The notes beneath the pieces are model-generated. The model worked only from the letters and a program-made list of their open reading frames with translations, ran no database searches and was not told where the DNA came from. The translations under genes were made by a program, and so were the position numbers. DNA of 34,226 nt from Myxococcus sp. CA023. GTDB taxonomy: Bacteria; Myxococcota; Myxococcia; Myxococcales; Myxococcaceae. The stretch is taken from NCBI RefSeq assembly GCF_010998615.1, contig NZ_JAAEAH010000097.1, positions 1 through 34,226 of the forward strand, written 5' to 3'. Positions 18,732-26,922 of this stretch are shown here, one piece after another. Within the stretch, counting starts at the first letter, position 1; the number at the start of each line of letters is the position of its first letter.

Positions 18732-19223
18732 ATGGCTGAATCAGTACACCTGTACCTGAAGGCGAACGGCAGCGACATCAAGGGTGACAGCACGCAGACC
18801 AGCCTGGGCCGCGCGGACTCCATCGAGTGCGTCGCGTACAGCCAGAAGGTCTTCACCGCTCGCGAGGCCGGCTCTGGTCTGGCGACGGGCCGCCGCCAGT
18901 ACGAGGGCATCGAAATCACCAAGCGCATCGACAAGTCGTCGCCGCTGCTGATGAAGGCCCTCTGCGAGAACCAGGTCATCGACGCGACCTTCAAGTTCTT
19001 CCGTCCGAACCCGACGGGCGACGGCACCACCGAGCAGTTCTACACGGTGTCCATCAAGAAGGCCCGCATCAACGCCATCCAGCAGACGGTGCCGAACTCC
19101 TTCGTGCCGGCGAGCACCAACCTGCCCCCGATGGAGACCCTCCAGCTGGTGTTCCACACCATCAACTGGACCATCACCCAGGGCGGCGTCACGCACGAGG
19201 ACACCTGGGACACCCAGCGTTGA
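18732..19223 (+). CDS. hcp: T6SS inner-tube protein Hcp (TssD)
   Basis: 163 residues from the ATG at 18732. An upstream in-frame start at 18678 would place the N-terminus inside the hairpin, and the chosen start has GAGG at about nine bases. The sequence has normal Hcp layout: an N-terminal beta strand (VHLYLKANGSDIKGDS), RADSIECVAYSQKV, EGIEITKRIDKSSPLL, a FKFFRPN segment and the C-terminal LVFHTINWTIT with a tail containing HEDTWD. Hexameric rings stack into the tube inside the TssBC sheath. It is set apart from its neighbours by 119 bases upstream and 83 downstream, which suggests separate control of transcript level. Confidence 0.97.
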   Translation: MAESVHLYLKANGSDIKGDSTQTSLGRADSIECVAYSQKVFTAREAGSGLATGRRQYEGIEITKRIDKSSPLLMKALCENQVIDATFKFFRPNPTGDGTTEQFYTVSIKKARINAIQQTVPNSFVPASTNLPPMETLQLVFHTINWTITQGGVTHEDTWDTQR

Positions 19224-19237
19224 TGTCCGTCCCTCCA

Positions 19238-19274
19238 CCGGCCGTCCGTGCGAGTGGGCTACGCGGGCGGCCGG
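19238..19274 (+). other. 7-bp GC-only inverted repeat after hcp
   Basis: CCGGCCG at 19238-19244 is complementary to CGGCCGG at 19268-19274, across a 23-base loop, between the hcp stop and the tssE RBS. No T-run follows. In DNA this GC-rich such a pair can arise by chance. It is noted because a stronger hairpin lies on the other side of hcp. Confidence 0.3.
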
Positions 19275-19306
19275 GGGTTGGGGTACTCCGTTGTTGAAGG
19301 AAATCC

Positions 19307-19702
19307 ATGGGCTCCCGAGGCTTGTTGTCGCGCATCGCTGAAGGCAACGGCACGCTCGCCCCGCCTGGCGACGTCGTTGAATCCATCGCCGAGCACCTGC
19401 GCAACCTCCTCAACACGCGCAAGGGAGAGTCCGTGGCCTCACCGGGCTACGGCATCCTGGACCTGAACGACATCGTCCATTCCTACCCGTCGGCGATACC
19501 GCGGATGACGCAGTCCATCCGGCAGGCCATCCAGGAGTACGAACCGCGCCTGAAGAGCGTGGTGGTGCACTACAACGCGGACCCGGTGGACCCGACGGCG
19601 CTGCGCTTCGACATCACCGCCCAGTTGGCCACGCGGGATCGACGAGGCATGGTGCGTTTCCATACCCAGGTGCACCCGGGCGGACGCGTGGACCTGTGGT
19701 GA
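19307..19702 (+). CDS. tssE: T6SS baseplate protein TssE (gp25-like)
   Basis: 131 residues, somewhat short for the gp25/TssE family. The start is supported by AAGGA five bases before the ATG. Family features include SIAEHLRNLLNTRKGE, then PGYGILDLNDIV, then I-QAIQEYEPRL and V near the end. The Glu and Leu of the RKGES and EYEPRL regions match the lysozyme-like gp25 fold of phage T4 wedges. TssE joins TssFG and starts sheath polymerisation. It is 37 bases before tssF. Confidence 0.94.
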   Translation: MGSRGLLSRIAEGNGTLAPPGDVVESIAEHLRNLLNTRKGESVASPGYGILDLNDIVHSYPSAIPRMTQSIRQAIQEYEPRLKSVVVHYNADPVDPTALRFDITAQLATRDRRGMVRFHTQVHPGGRVDLW

Positions 19703-19739
19703 GCCGGGTGAATCCAGGGGTGCGTGGCGGAGGGCGCGG

Positions 19740-21491
19740 ATGTTCAGCAAGTATTACCTGAGCGAGCTGTCGTACCTGCGGGAGATGGGACGGGCCTTCG
19801 GGCTGGCCAACCCCTCTGTCGCGGGCCTGTTGGTGGAGCGCGGCGCGGACCCGGACGTGGAGCGGCTGCTGGAGGGCTTCGCGTTCCTCGCGGCCCGCAT
19901 CCGCGAGCGCGTGGACGACGACGTGCCGGAGCTGGTGCACGGGCTCACCGAACTGCTGCTGCCGCACTACCTGCGCCCGCTGCCGGCCTCCACCATCGTC
20001 GAGTTCACCCCGCACCTGCGCGCGCTGCGTGGCCGCTCGCGGCTTGCCGCCGGGGCGGAGGTGGCGTCCCAGCCGATTGACGGCACCAGCTGCGTCTTCC
20101 GCACCACCACGGACGTGGACCTGCTGCCGGTGCAGCTCACCGACGCGCTCCTGGACCGGTCGTCCATCACCGCGCCGGTGTTGCGCCTCTATTTCCAGAC
20201 GACGGAGCAGGGCCGCGCGGAGGTGTTCCGCGAGCAAGGCCTGCGCCTGTTCATCCACGCCGACCTGTCCGCCGCGTCGGTGGTGCTGCTGTGGCTGCTC
20301 CGCTACTGCCGCCAGGTGCGCGTGCGCGGCGCGTCTGGCCAGGGAGACGGCATCAAGCTGCCGGTGAATGCCATCCAACCGGTGGGCTTCCACCGGGACT
20401 TCAAGCTGCTGCCCTGGCCGCGCGCCAGCGAGGGCTACCGGCACCTCCAGGAGTACCTGACGCTGCCGGAGAAGTTCCTGTTCTTCGAGGTGCGCGGGCT
20501 GGACGCCGCCGCCGGGCTGAAAGAGGACCGCTTCGAGATTGCCTTCCACCTGGAGCGGCCGCCGCCCCTGGATGCGCGCATCCACCGGGAGATGTTCCGG
20601 CTGCATTGCACCCCCGTGGTGAACCTCTTCAGCGTGCCGGCGGACCCCATCCTCCACCGCACGCTGGACCGGGAGCACCTGCTGCGCGCGTCCGACCTGC
20701 CCCCCAACCACGCGGAGATTTACTCGGTGGACTCGGTGACGGGCCTGAAGGCCGGGCGCAACGAGCGGCGCGTCTACCGGCCCTTCTACGAGTTCACCCA
20801 CACCGCGGGTGGGGACGCCGAGCAGTCCTTCTATCGGCTGCGCCGGGCGCCTTCGCCGCTGGACGAAGGAATCGACACGTACATCACCCTGGAGACGCCG
20901 CGGAACATCGCGCCGGAGGTCAACGCCGAGGAAGCGCTGTCCATGGACCTGACATGCACCAACCGCTCGCTGCCCTCGCGGCTGCAGGTGGGTGACTTGA
21001 CGGCGTCCACCTCCGCCAGCCCCACGCAGGCGAAGTTCAAGAACATCTCCCCGGTGAGCCGGCCCGCGCGCGCGCCGCTAGGCACCGAACTGCACTGGCG
21101 GCTCCTGTCGCACCTGGCCATCAACCAGCACTCGCTGGCGGACGCGGCCGCGCTGCGGCGGCTGATGGACCTGTACAACTTCCATTCGCTCACCGACAAC
21201 CTGGCGGCGCGCGCCAGCCGCCTGCGCATCAACGCCATCCGCGCGGTGGAGACGAAGCCGGTGACGCGCTTCCTGGAAGGCGCGCCGCTGCGGGGTCACC
21301 GCACCCGCGTGGACCTGGACGAAGAGAACTTCATGGGCGTGGGCGATTCGTTCCTCTTCGGCTCCGTGCTGGAGGAGCTGCTCGCCTCCCACGTCACCAT
21401 CAACTCCTTCAACGAGCTGAGCATCCGGCTTCACCCCTCGCAGACGGAGTTCGCGTGGCTTCCGAGGAACGGCTCCCAGACGCTTTTGTAG
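19740..21491 (+). CDS. tssF: T6SS baseplate protein TssF
   Basis: 583 residues, standard for TssF (VasA/ImpG family). It starts with YYLSELSYLREMGRAFG and PDVERLLEGFAFLAARI, continues with HYLRPLPAST, and contains PVVNLF and the conserved region around YSVDSV, then FYRLRRAPS. Two TssF and one TssG form each baseplate wedge core. The 3' end overlaps tssG by 37 bases. Confidence 0.96.
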   Translation: MFSKYYLSELSYLREMGRAFGLANPSVAGLLVERGADPDVERLLEGFAFLAARIRERVDDDVPELVHGLTELLLPHYLRPLPASTIVEFTPHLRALRGRSRLAAGAEVASQPIDGTSCVFRTTTDVDLLPVQLTDALLDRSSITAPVLRLYFQTTEQGRAEVFREQGLRLFIHADLSAASVVLLWLLRYCRQVRVRGASGQGDGIKLPVNAIQPVGFHRDFKLLPWPRASEGYRHLQEYLTLPEKFLFFEVRGLDAAAGLKEDRFEIAFHLERPPPLDARIHREMFRLHCTPVVNLFSVPADPILHRTLDREHLLRASDLPPNHAEIYSVDSVTGLKAGRNERRVYRPFYEFTHTAGGDAEQSFYRLRRAPSPLDEGIDTYITLETPRNIAPEVNAEEALSMDLTCTNRSLPSRLQVGDLTASTSASPTQAKFKNISPVSRPARAPLGTELHWRLLSHLAINQHSLADAAALRRLMDLYNFHSLTDNLAARASRLRINAIRAVETKPVTRFLEGAPLRGHRTRVDLDEENFMGVGDSFLFGSVLEELLASHVTINSFNELSIRLHPSQTEFAWLPRNGSQTLL

Positions 21492-22498
21492 AGACGGCCC
21501 AGAAGCTGGCCGAGCTGGCGCCCCGGGTGGGCTTCTTTCCCCTGGTGGCGTTCCTGGAGCGGCTGACGTCGCAGGCCACGCGCGTGGGCGGCGCGGGGCC
21601 CGTCAACGAGGAGATGATTCGCTTCCGGCACGACCCGTCCCTGGGGTTCCCCTCGGGCGACGTGTCGTCCGTGACGCTCCACCAGGTGCCGGTGCGGGCG
21701 GAGGACCCGTATTCGAAGCGGCCGCTCTTCGAGGTGGTGACACGCTTCCTGGGCCTGACGGGCGCGGTGAGTCCCCTGCCCCATTACCTGGCCGAGGAGG
21801 TCGCGCAGGAAGACCCGGACCACCCGGTGCGGCGCGAGTTCCTGGACCTGTTCCACCACCGGCTGCTGTCACTGCTGTACCGCATCGAGTCGAAGTACCG
21901 CGTCACGAGCGAGACGGACACGTCCTTCTCGGACCAGTGGTCCCGGCGCCTGCTGGCGTTGGGCGGGTTCGACACCTACGAGAAGGCCCTGGAGGGCACG
22001 CTGCCGACCTGGCGCCTTCTGCGGATCGCCCCGCTGCTGGCCAGCCGGGCGAGGACGTCCGAGCAGTTGGAGGTCGCGCTTGAGGACGTGCTGGGCGACG
22101 ACCTGGAGGGCGCGCGGGTGTCGGTGCGCCAGTTCGTGGGCCGCTGGGTGGACATCGACGCCCGGGCGCGGCTGGGCCACTCCAACCACCAGTTGGGGCG
22201 CAACATGCTGCTGGGCGGCAAGGCCTTCGACCGAACGGGGAAGATTCAAATCCACATCCGGCCGCTGCCGCCGCGCGCCTACAAGCGGCTGATGCAGGAA
22301 GGGGACTTGCTGCCACTGGTGAGAGAGGTGGTGGCCCTCTTCGTGAGGGACCCCCTGGAGTACGATTTGGAGCTGGGGCTCACCGAAGGCGTGCAGCACC
22401 AGTTCCGGCTCTCCAGCCGGGAGCCGAGTCAGCTCGGGCGGGACACGTGGCTGGGCCTGAGTCAGCAGACGCAGATGAGTGTCCCCGTCGTGAAATGA
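21455..22498 (+). CDS. tssG: T6SS baseplate protein TssG
   Basis: 347 residues (VasB/ImpH family). Signatures are NEEMIRFRHDPSLGFP, then LTGAVSPLPHYLAEEV, FLDLFHHRLLSLLYR and LGRNMLLGGKAFDRTGK. The proposed GTG start at 21455 lies inside the tssF 3' end, giving a 37-base overlap. No better in-frame ATG precedes the conserved region, so the overlap is likely real and implies coupling with tssF. The C-terminal part matches the TssG fold that contacts TssK. Confidence 0.94.
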   Translation: MASEERLPDAFVETAQKLAELAPRVGFFPLVAFLERLTSQATRVGGAGPVNEEMIRFRHDPSLGFPSGDVSSVTLHQVPVRAEDPYSKRPLFEVVTRFLGLTGAVSPLPHYLAEEVAQEDPDHPVRREFLDLFHHRLLSLLYRIESKYRVTSETDTSFSDQWSRRLLALGGFDTYEKALEGTLPTWRLLRIAPLLASRARTSEQLEVALEDVLGDDLEGARVSVRQFVGRWVDIDARARLGHSNHQLGRNMLLGGKAFDRTGKIQIHIRPLPPRAYKRLMQEGDLLPLVREVVALFVRDPLEYDLELGLTEGVQHQFRLSSREPSQLGRDTWLGLSQQTQMSVPVVK

Positions 22499-22513
22499 GT
22501 CGTTAGAGCAGGC

Positions 22514-22553
22514 GGGCGCGGCGCGCGGGGATTTACGTCGCCAGGGCGCGCCC
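22514..22553 (+). other. Inverted repeat in the clpV leader
   Basis: GGGCGCG (22514-22520) pairs with CGCGCCC (22547-22553) across a 26-base loop, in the 83-base gap between tssG and clpV. It lies 28 bases before the earliest possible clpV start. Seen directly; any role in clpV translation is speculative, though it coincides with an unusual start codon. Confidence 0.35.
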
Positions 22554-22581
22554 GATATACCGTCCACCACCGCTTTCCTTT

Positions 22582-25239
22582 TTGGGGGCTCCCATTCGCG
22601 TCGATCCGAAAGCGCTCGTCCGTCGCCTGACGCCCACCTCTACCCGTCTGCTCGAGGCCGCCGTGGCCCGGGCCAGCGCGGGACGGTTCTATGAAATCGT
22701 CCCGGAGCACATGCTGGTGCAGATGCTGGAGCCGGAGGACTCGGACGTCGCGCGCATCCTCCAGCAGTTCGGCGTGGACCGCCGCCACCTGCTGGCCAGC
22801 ATGGAGCGCGCCCTCCAGGGCCTGCGCGCGGGCAGCTCCGGCAGGCCCGTCTTCTCCGAGACGCTGTTCCAGTGGTTCGAGGAAGCGTGGCTCCTGGCTT
22901 CCGTGGAGCAAGGCGCCACGCGGCTGCGCTCGGGCCTGCTGTTCGCCCAGTTCGTCAGCCGGCGTGCGCGCTACACCGCGGAGCTGTTCCCCGAGCTGGA
23001 CGCCATCAGCCGCGACGAGCTGATGAGCTCGCTGGACGTGGTGCTGCGGCCCTCGCCCGAGAACGTCGAGGTCGCCTCCGCGGATGCCGCCGCCAGTGGC
23101 GCCGCGGGAGGCGCGGCCGGTGGCGCGGGCGGCCGTGGGGATGAAGCCCTCAAGCGCTTCGCCACGTCCTTCACCGGCCGGGTGCGCGAGGGGAAGATCG
23201 ACCCCATCTTCGGCCGGCACCGCGAAATCCGGCAGATGGTGGACATCCTCTCCCGTCGCCGGAAGAACAACCCCATCCTGGTGGGCGAGCCCGGCGTGGG
23301 CAAGACGGCGCTGGTGGAGGGCCTGGCCTGGGCCATCGTCCGGGGCGAGGTGCCCGACGCATTGAAGAACGTGGAGCTGCTGGGGCTGGACCTGGGCCTG
23401 CTCCAGGCGGGCGCGGGCGTGCGCGGCGAGTTCGAGAACCGCCTCAAGGCCGTCATCTCCGAGGTGAAGGCCTCCCCCACCCCCATCATCCTGTTCATCG
23501 ACGAGGCGCACACCATCATCGGCGCGGGCGGCTCGCAGGGCGGAACGGACGCGTCCAACCTGCTCAAGCCGGCGCTGGCGCGCGGCGAGCTGCGCACGCT
23601 CGCGGCCACCACCTGGGCCGAGTACAAGAAGTACTTCGAGAAGGACGCCGCGCTGGAGCGGCGCTTCCAACCGGTCAAGGTGGAGGAGCCCAGCGAGGAG
23701 GACGCGGAGCTGATGCTGCGCGGCCTGCGCCCCACGTACGAAGCGGCCCACGGCGTCATCATCCGCGACGAAGCCGTCACCGCCGCGGTGCGCCTGTCCA
23801 GCCGGTACATCTCCGGCCGGCAGCTCCCGGACAAGGCGGTGGACCTGCTGGACACGTCCGCGGCCCGCGTGAAGATTGAGCTGTCCACCCGGCCCGAGGA
23901 GCTGGTGCAACTGGACCAGGAGATTTCGGCGCTGGAGCGCGAGCGCGACACGCGCAAGCGCGACCTCGCCGAGGGCACGGGCGGCCCGGACGAACAGACG
24001 TCCCTGGAGGCCGCCGAGGCGAAGCTGAGCGCCACGGTGGATGCACGTGCCACGCTGCATGCGCGCTGGGAGACGGAGCGCACGGCCGTCGCGGCGCTGA
24101 TGGAGGCCCGCAAGGCCCTGCGCGAGGCCGCTCCGGACACGGACTCCGCGCCACTGAAGGCGGCCGTGGACGAAGCGGCGGCGAAGCTGGCTGCCACGCG
24201 CGGCGAGGTGCCGCTGGTGCACGCGGACGTGGACGCGGACATCGTCGCGCGGGTGGTGGCGGGCTGGACGGGCGTGCCCGTGGGGAAGATGCGCAGCGAC
24301 CTGCTGGAATCGGTGCTCAACCTGGAGGACAAGCTCCGGGGCCGGGTGCGGGGCCAGGAGGCGGCGCTGAAGAAGGTGGCGGAAATCATCCGCATCTCCC
24401 AGGCCGGCATCCGCAACCCGGACACGCCCATTGGCGTGATGCTCTTCGTGGGCCCCAGCGGCGTGGGCAAGACGGAGACGGCGCTGGCGCTGGCGGACGC
24501 GCTCTATGGCGGCGAGCGCTTCATGACGACGCTCAACATGAGCGAGTTCCAGGAGAAGCACACGGTGAGCCGGCTCATCGGCTCGCCGCCGGGCTACGTG
24601 GGCTACGGCGAGGGCGGCCTGCTGACGGAAGCCGTGCGTCAGCGGCCCTACTCCGTCGTGCTGCTGGACGAGTGCGAGAAGGCCGACCTGGAGGTGATGA
24701 ACCTCTTCTACCAGGTGTTCGACAAGGGCTCGCTGACGGACGGCGAGGGCCGCGCGGTGGACTTCAAGAACACCGTGCTCATCCTCACCAGCAACCTGGC
24801 CTCGGACCTGGTGATGCGGATGTTCGAGGACGGCGCGCAGCCCACCTCTGACGAGGTGCTGTCGGTGATTCGCCCCGCGCTCAGCCAGCACTTCAAGCCG
24901 GCGCTGCTGGCTCGAATGACCGTCGTCCCCTTCGGCCCGGTGCAGCGCGACGTGATGCGCCAGATTGCCGAGATGAAGCTGGCCAAGCTGGTGAGCCGGC
25001 TGCGCACGGCGCACAACGTGGAGACGACGCTGGCGCCAGAGCTGCTGGACGAGCTTGCGCGCCGCTGCACGGAGTCGGAGATGGGGGCGCGCAACATGGA
25101 GCAGATTCTCCAGGGCTCGCTGATGCCGGCGCTGTCCCGCGAGCTGCTGCAGCACCTGGTGAGCGGCGCGGTGCCCCCAAAGCTGCATGTGGCCCTGACC
25201 GAGGGAGGCGACTGGGACCTCCGGTTCGCCGAGGCCTGA
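22582..25239 (+). CDS. clpV: T6SS sheath-recycling AAA+ ATPase ClpV (TssH)
   Basis: 885 residues as drawn. ClpV disassembles contracted TssBC sheaths. The N-domain starts with IRVDPKALVRRLTP. The first AAA+ module has Walker A GEPGVGKT (235-242) and Walker B LFIDEAH (304-310). A coiled middle domain follows at about 435-540. The second AAA+ module has Walker A GPSGVGKT (624-631), GYVGYGEGG and LLDECEKA (Walker B D696 E697). Start problem: the in-frame stop at 22504-22506 and the conserved N-domain leave no ATG or GTG. Candidates are TTG at 22582 (no RBS) or ATT at 22594, five bases after GGGGG. Later in-frame starts (GTG 22663, or the first ATG at residue 44) would cut the conserved first helix. 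Last core gene of the locus. Confidence 0.95.
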   Translation: MGAPIRVDPKALVRRLTPTSTRLLEAAVARASAGRFYEIVPEHMLVQMLEPEDSDVARILQQFGVDRRHLLASMERALQGLRAGSSGRPVFSETLFQWFEEAWLLASVEQGATRLRSGLLFAQFVSRRARYTAELFPELDAISRDELMSSLDVVLRPSPENVEVASADAAASGAAGGAAGGAGGRGDEALKRFATSFTGRVREGKIDPIFGRHREIRQMVDILSRRRKNNPILVGEPGVGKTALVEGLAWAIVRGEVPDALKNVELLGLDLGLLQAGAGVRGEFENRLKAVISEVKASPTPIILFIDEAHTIIGAGGSQGGTDASNLLKPALARGELRTLAATTWAEYKKYFEKDAALERRFQPVKVEEPSEEDAELMLRGLRPTYEAAHGVIIRDEAVTAAVRLSSRYISGRQLPDKAVDLLDTSAARVKIELSTRPEELVQLDQEISALERERDTRKRDLAEGTGGPDEQTSLEAAEAKLSATVDARATLHARWETERTAVAALMEARKALREAAPDTDSAPLKAAVDEAAAKLAATRGEVPLVHADVDADIVARVVAGWTGVPVGKMRSDLLESVLNLEDKLRGRVRGQEAALKKVAEIIRISQAGIRNPDTPIGVMLFVGPSGVGKTETALALADALYGGERFMTTLNMSEFQEKHTVSRLIGSPPGYVGYGEGGLLTEAVRQRPYSVVLLDECEKADLEVMNLFYQVFDKGSLTDGEGRAVDFKNTVLILTSNLASDLVMRMFEDGAQPTSDEVLSVIRPALSQHFKPALLARMTVVPFGPVQRDVMRQIAEMKLAKLVSRLRTAHNVETTLAPELLDELARRCTESEMGARNMEQILQGSLMPALSRELLQHLVSGAVPPKLHVALTEGGDWDLRFAEA

Positions 25240-25247
25240 GAGAACCC

Positions 25248-26342
25248 ATGAAACGAACGCTTCAGGCCTCCGCCGTCGCGCTGTCGCTGCTGGCCGGCTG
25301 CGCCGCCGTCCCCAAGCCGTCGATGTGCTTCGCCGAGGCGGGCCCCAACGCGCGCTCCTTCCCCACGCCGGACACCTGGTTCGCGCTGCTGCTCCACGGC
25401 TACGACAAGGACACGGGCGCCAACCCGCGCCCCAGCGTGGACTGCGCCGGTGCCCCGGTGTGGTGGCAGGACCCGGCCGCGGACGAGTGCCTGGAGGCCG
25501 GTCCGGACTCGCAGGCCCTACCTCCCGCGGAGAAGCTCTCCGAGGAGGACCTCGTCTTGGAGACGCTCCAGGCGGGCCAGCGGCTGGTCTGGGTGCAGAC
25601 GCGGCGCTTCACCAACGGCGAGGCCCTGGGCCCGGTGGCCCTGGTGGAGAGCACCGAGCAGGGCTTCCGCGTGGAGGCCCTGGGCTCGCTGCGCGCCATG
25701 GCGAAGCACACCAAGCTGCGCCTGGAGAAGGTGAAGGGCACGCCAATCCTCGTCGCGGAAGGTGACGCGTGCACCTCCGGTGACGAGGAGGTCTGCCGTC
25801 GGCACGCGCGCATCATGCCGCTGCGCACCAACCGCTTCTTCAGCGAGTCCGTCTCCAACGCGAGCCGCGCCTGCCTGGGCGCCGCGTGGTTCCCCCTGTC
25901 CCGGGAGATGACCTTCGAGCTGCCCAACGGGCTGCGCCGCAAGTTCGAGCTGACGTCCACCCTCACCTTCGCGGAGGAGGGCATCAGCGTGCAGGAGCAG
26001 GTGCAGGTGAGCGACTCCGACCCGGCCCAGCCGGACGTGGCCCCACGCCTCTACCGTCGCGCACAGGACACGCGGGCCCTGGAGTTGGCGAACAACGCGT
26101 TGGTAGGCAACAAGGCGTCACTGTGGTCGCGCATGGTGGAGCAGCAGGTGCGCATTGGTGCCCGCGCGATGCCGGAGGCCCCCATCTGGGCCATGCCCGC
26201 GAAGAAGGCCCCCACGGACGCCGCGGCCCCGGAGACGGCCAGCAAGGCGCAGGCCCCCGCGACGGCGGGCGCGTCCAGCCCACCCGCCAAGGCGGCTGCC
26301 AAGAAGCCCGCGGGCAGCACCGCGACGTCCAGCGGCCCGTAA
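25248..26342 (+). CDS. T6SS-linked lipoprotein of unknown function
   Basis: 364 residues with a short signal peptide and lipobox LAGC (Cys18). The mature part has about six further Cys residues and several Trp (TPDTWFALLLHGYD, PVWWQDPAADEC), which suggests a folded, probably disulphide-bonded periplasmic domain. The segment RRKFELTSTLTFAEEGISVQEQVQVSDS looks beta-rich. The last 45 residues are a Lys/Ala/Pro/Ser-rich tail. I do not recognise a family. It starts nine bases after the clpV stop and is followed by a strong terminator, so it is the last gene of the T6SS transcript. An envelope role tied to T6SS is plausible. It is not TssJ, which is already present at 7137, and it is much longer. 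Confidence 0.85.
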   Translation: MKRTLQASAVALSLLAGCAAVPKPSMCFAEAGPNARSFPTPDTWFALLLHGYDKDTGANPRPSVDCAGAPVWWQDPAADECLEAGPDSQALPPAEKLSEEDLVLETLQAGQRLVWVQTRRFTNGEALGPVALVESTEQGFRVEALGSLRAMAKHTKLRLEKVKGTPILVAEGDACTSGDEEVCRRHARIMPLRTNRFFSESVSNASRACLGAAWFPLSREMTFELPNGLRRKFELTSTLTFAEEGISVQEQVQVSDSDPAQPDVAPRLYRRAQDTRALELANNALVGNKASLWSRMVEQQVRIGARAMPEAPIWAMPAKKAPTDAAAPETASKAQAPATAGASSPPAKAAAKKPAGSTATSSGP

Positions 26343-26369
26343 TTCCAGGGCCTCATGGCCCCGCCACCG

Positions 26370-26414
26370 GCCCCCGTGAACCTTCGGTTTTCCGAAGCGC
26401 TCACGGGGGCTTTT
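26370..26414 (+). terminator. Intrinsic terminator at the end of the T6SS operon
   Basis: A perfect 10-bp stem (26370-26379 with 26401-26410) encloses a second 5-bp stem (TTCGG 26383-26387 with CCGAA 26392-26396, TTTT loop) and is followed by TTTT. It begins 28 bases after the lipoprotein stop. This is the clearest rho-independent terminator in the window and marks the end of the transcript that starts with vgrG. Confidence 0.88.
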
Positions 26415-26457
26415 CCTATTTGCGGCAAAAGCGTCACGACGACAGAGATAGAGGCGT

Positions 26458-26474
26458 GGGCCCATGGTGGGCCC
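26458..26474 (+). promoter_or_regulatory. Hairpin just upstream of the HPF-like gene RBS
   Basis: GGGCCCA (26458-26464) and TGGGCCC (26468-26474) form a perfect 7-bp stem with a TGG loop. It ends three bases before AAGGAG (26478-26483), the RBS of the gene at 26492. Such a hairpin could affect ribosome access or message stability. The structure is seen; the function is inferred. Confidence 0.45.
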
Positions 26475-26491
26475 CGGAAGGAGCGTCCTGG

Positions 26492-26857
26492 ATGCGAGTC
26501 GAAATCCGAGCCCGGAACATCCCCCTCACAGAGACCCTTCGAACCTACACCGAGCGTCGCGTGCGCTTCGCCCTGGACCGACTGTCCGACAGGGTGAAGG
26601 AAGTCGTCGTGCGGCTGGAGGATGCCAACGGCCCCAAGGGCGGCGTGGACCAGGTGTGCCGCGTGGCACTCCGCCTGGAACACGGGCGGGAGCTGGCCAT
26701 CGAGTCCTCGGACACCAACCTGCTGGCGGCCATCGACCGGACGCTGGAGCGCGCCAGCAACGCCGTCACGCGAGCAGTGGGCCGCGCGCAGCGCCAGGAC
26801 GGCGCCCGGCTGCGTGACGCGGCCTGGCAGCCCGACGAGGCCGCCGCGCTGACATGA
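26492..26857 (+). CDS. HPF/RaiA-like ribosome-associated protein (short form)
   Basis: 121 residues. The start is fixed by AAGGAG eight bases before the ATG. The pattern VEIRARNIPLTETLRTYTERRVRF, then VKEVVVRLEDANGPKGG, then CRVALRLEHGRELAIES and LLAAIDRTLERASNAVTRAV follows the beta-alpha-beta-beta-beta-alpha S30AE fold of short hibernation-promoting or ribosome-modulating proteins. The basic residues that line the rRNA-facing surface are plentiful. It lacks the C-terminal dimerisation domain of long HPF. It is a separate transcription unit after the T6SS terminator and is followed by a hairpin. Confidence 0.78.
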   Translation: MRVEIRARNIPLTETLRTYTERRVRFALDRLSDRVKEVVVRLEDANGPKGGVDQVCRVALRLEHGRELAIESSDTNLLAAIDRTLERASNAVTRAVGRAQRQDGARLRDAAWQPDEAAALT

Positions 26858-26864
26858 TGTGACG

Positions 26865-26901
26865 CAGGCACGGCCGCCCCTTTCCGGGCGGCCGTGGCCT
26901 G
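26865..26901 (+). terminator. Strong hairpin after the HPF-like gene, no U-tract
   Basis: An 11-bp perfect stem (26869-26879 with 26886-26896) extends further as CAGG/CCTG around a one-base bulge. It lies eight bases after the stop. No T-run follows, so termination would be partial or Rho-assisted. It sits 15-20 bases before the next gene and may act as an attenuator or processing site between the two genes. Confidence 0.6.
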
Positions 26902-26922
26902 TCCCGAATCGAAAGGATGCAC

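Noticed and set aside
22462..25188. 908-codon open frame on the minus strand opposite clpV
   Set aside because: It is a mirror of the high-GC clpV codons. The product is rich in Leu, His, Gln, Arg and Val with no domain, while the plus strand encodes a full AAA+ protein.
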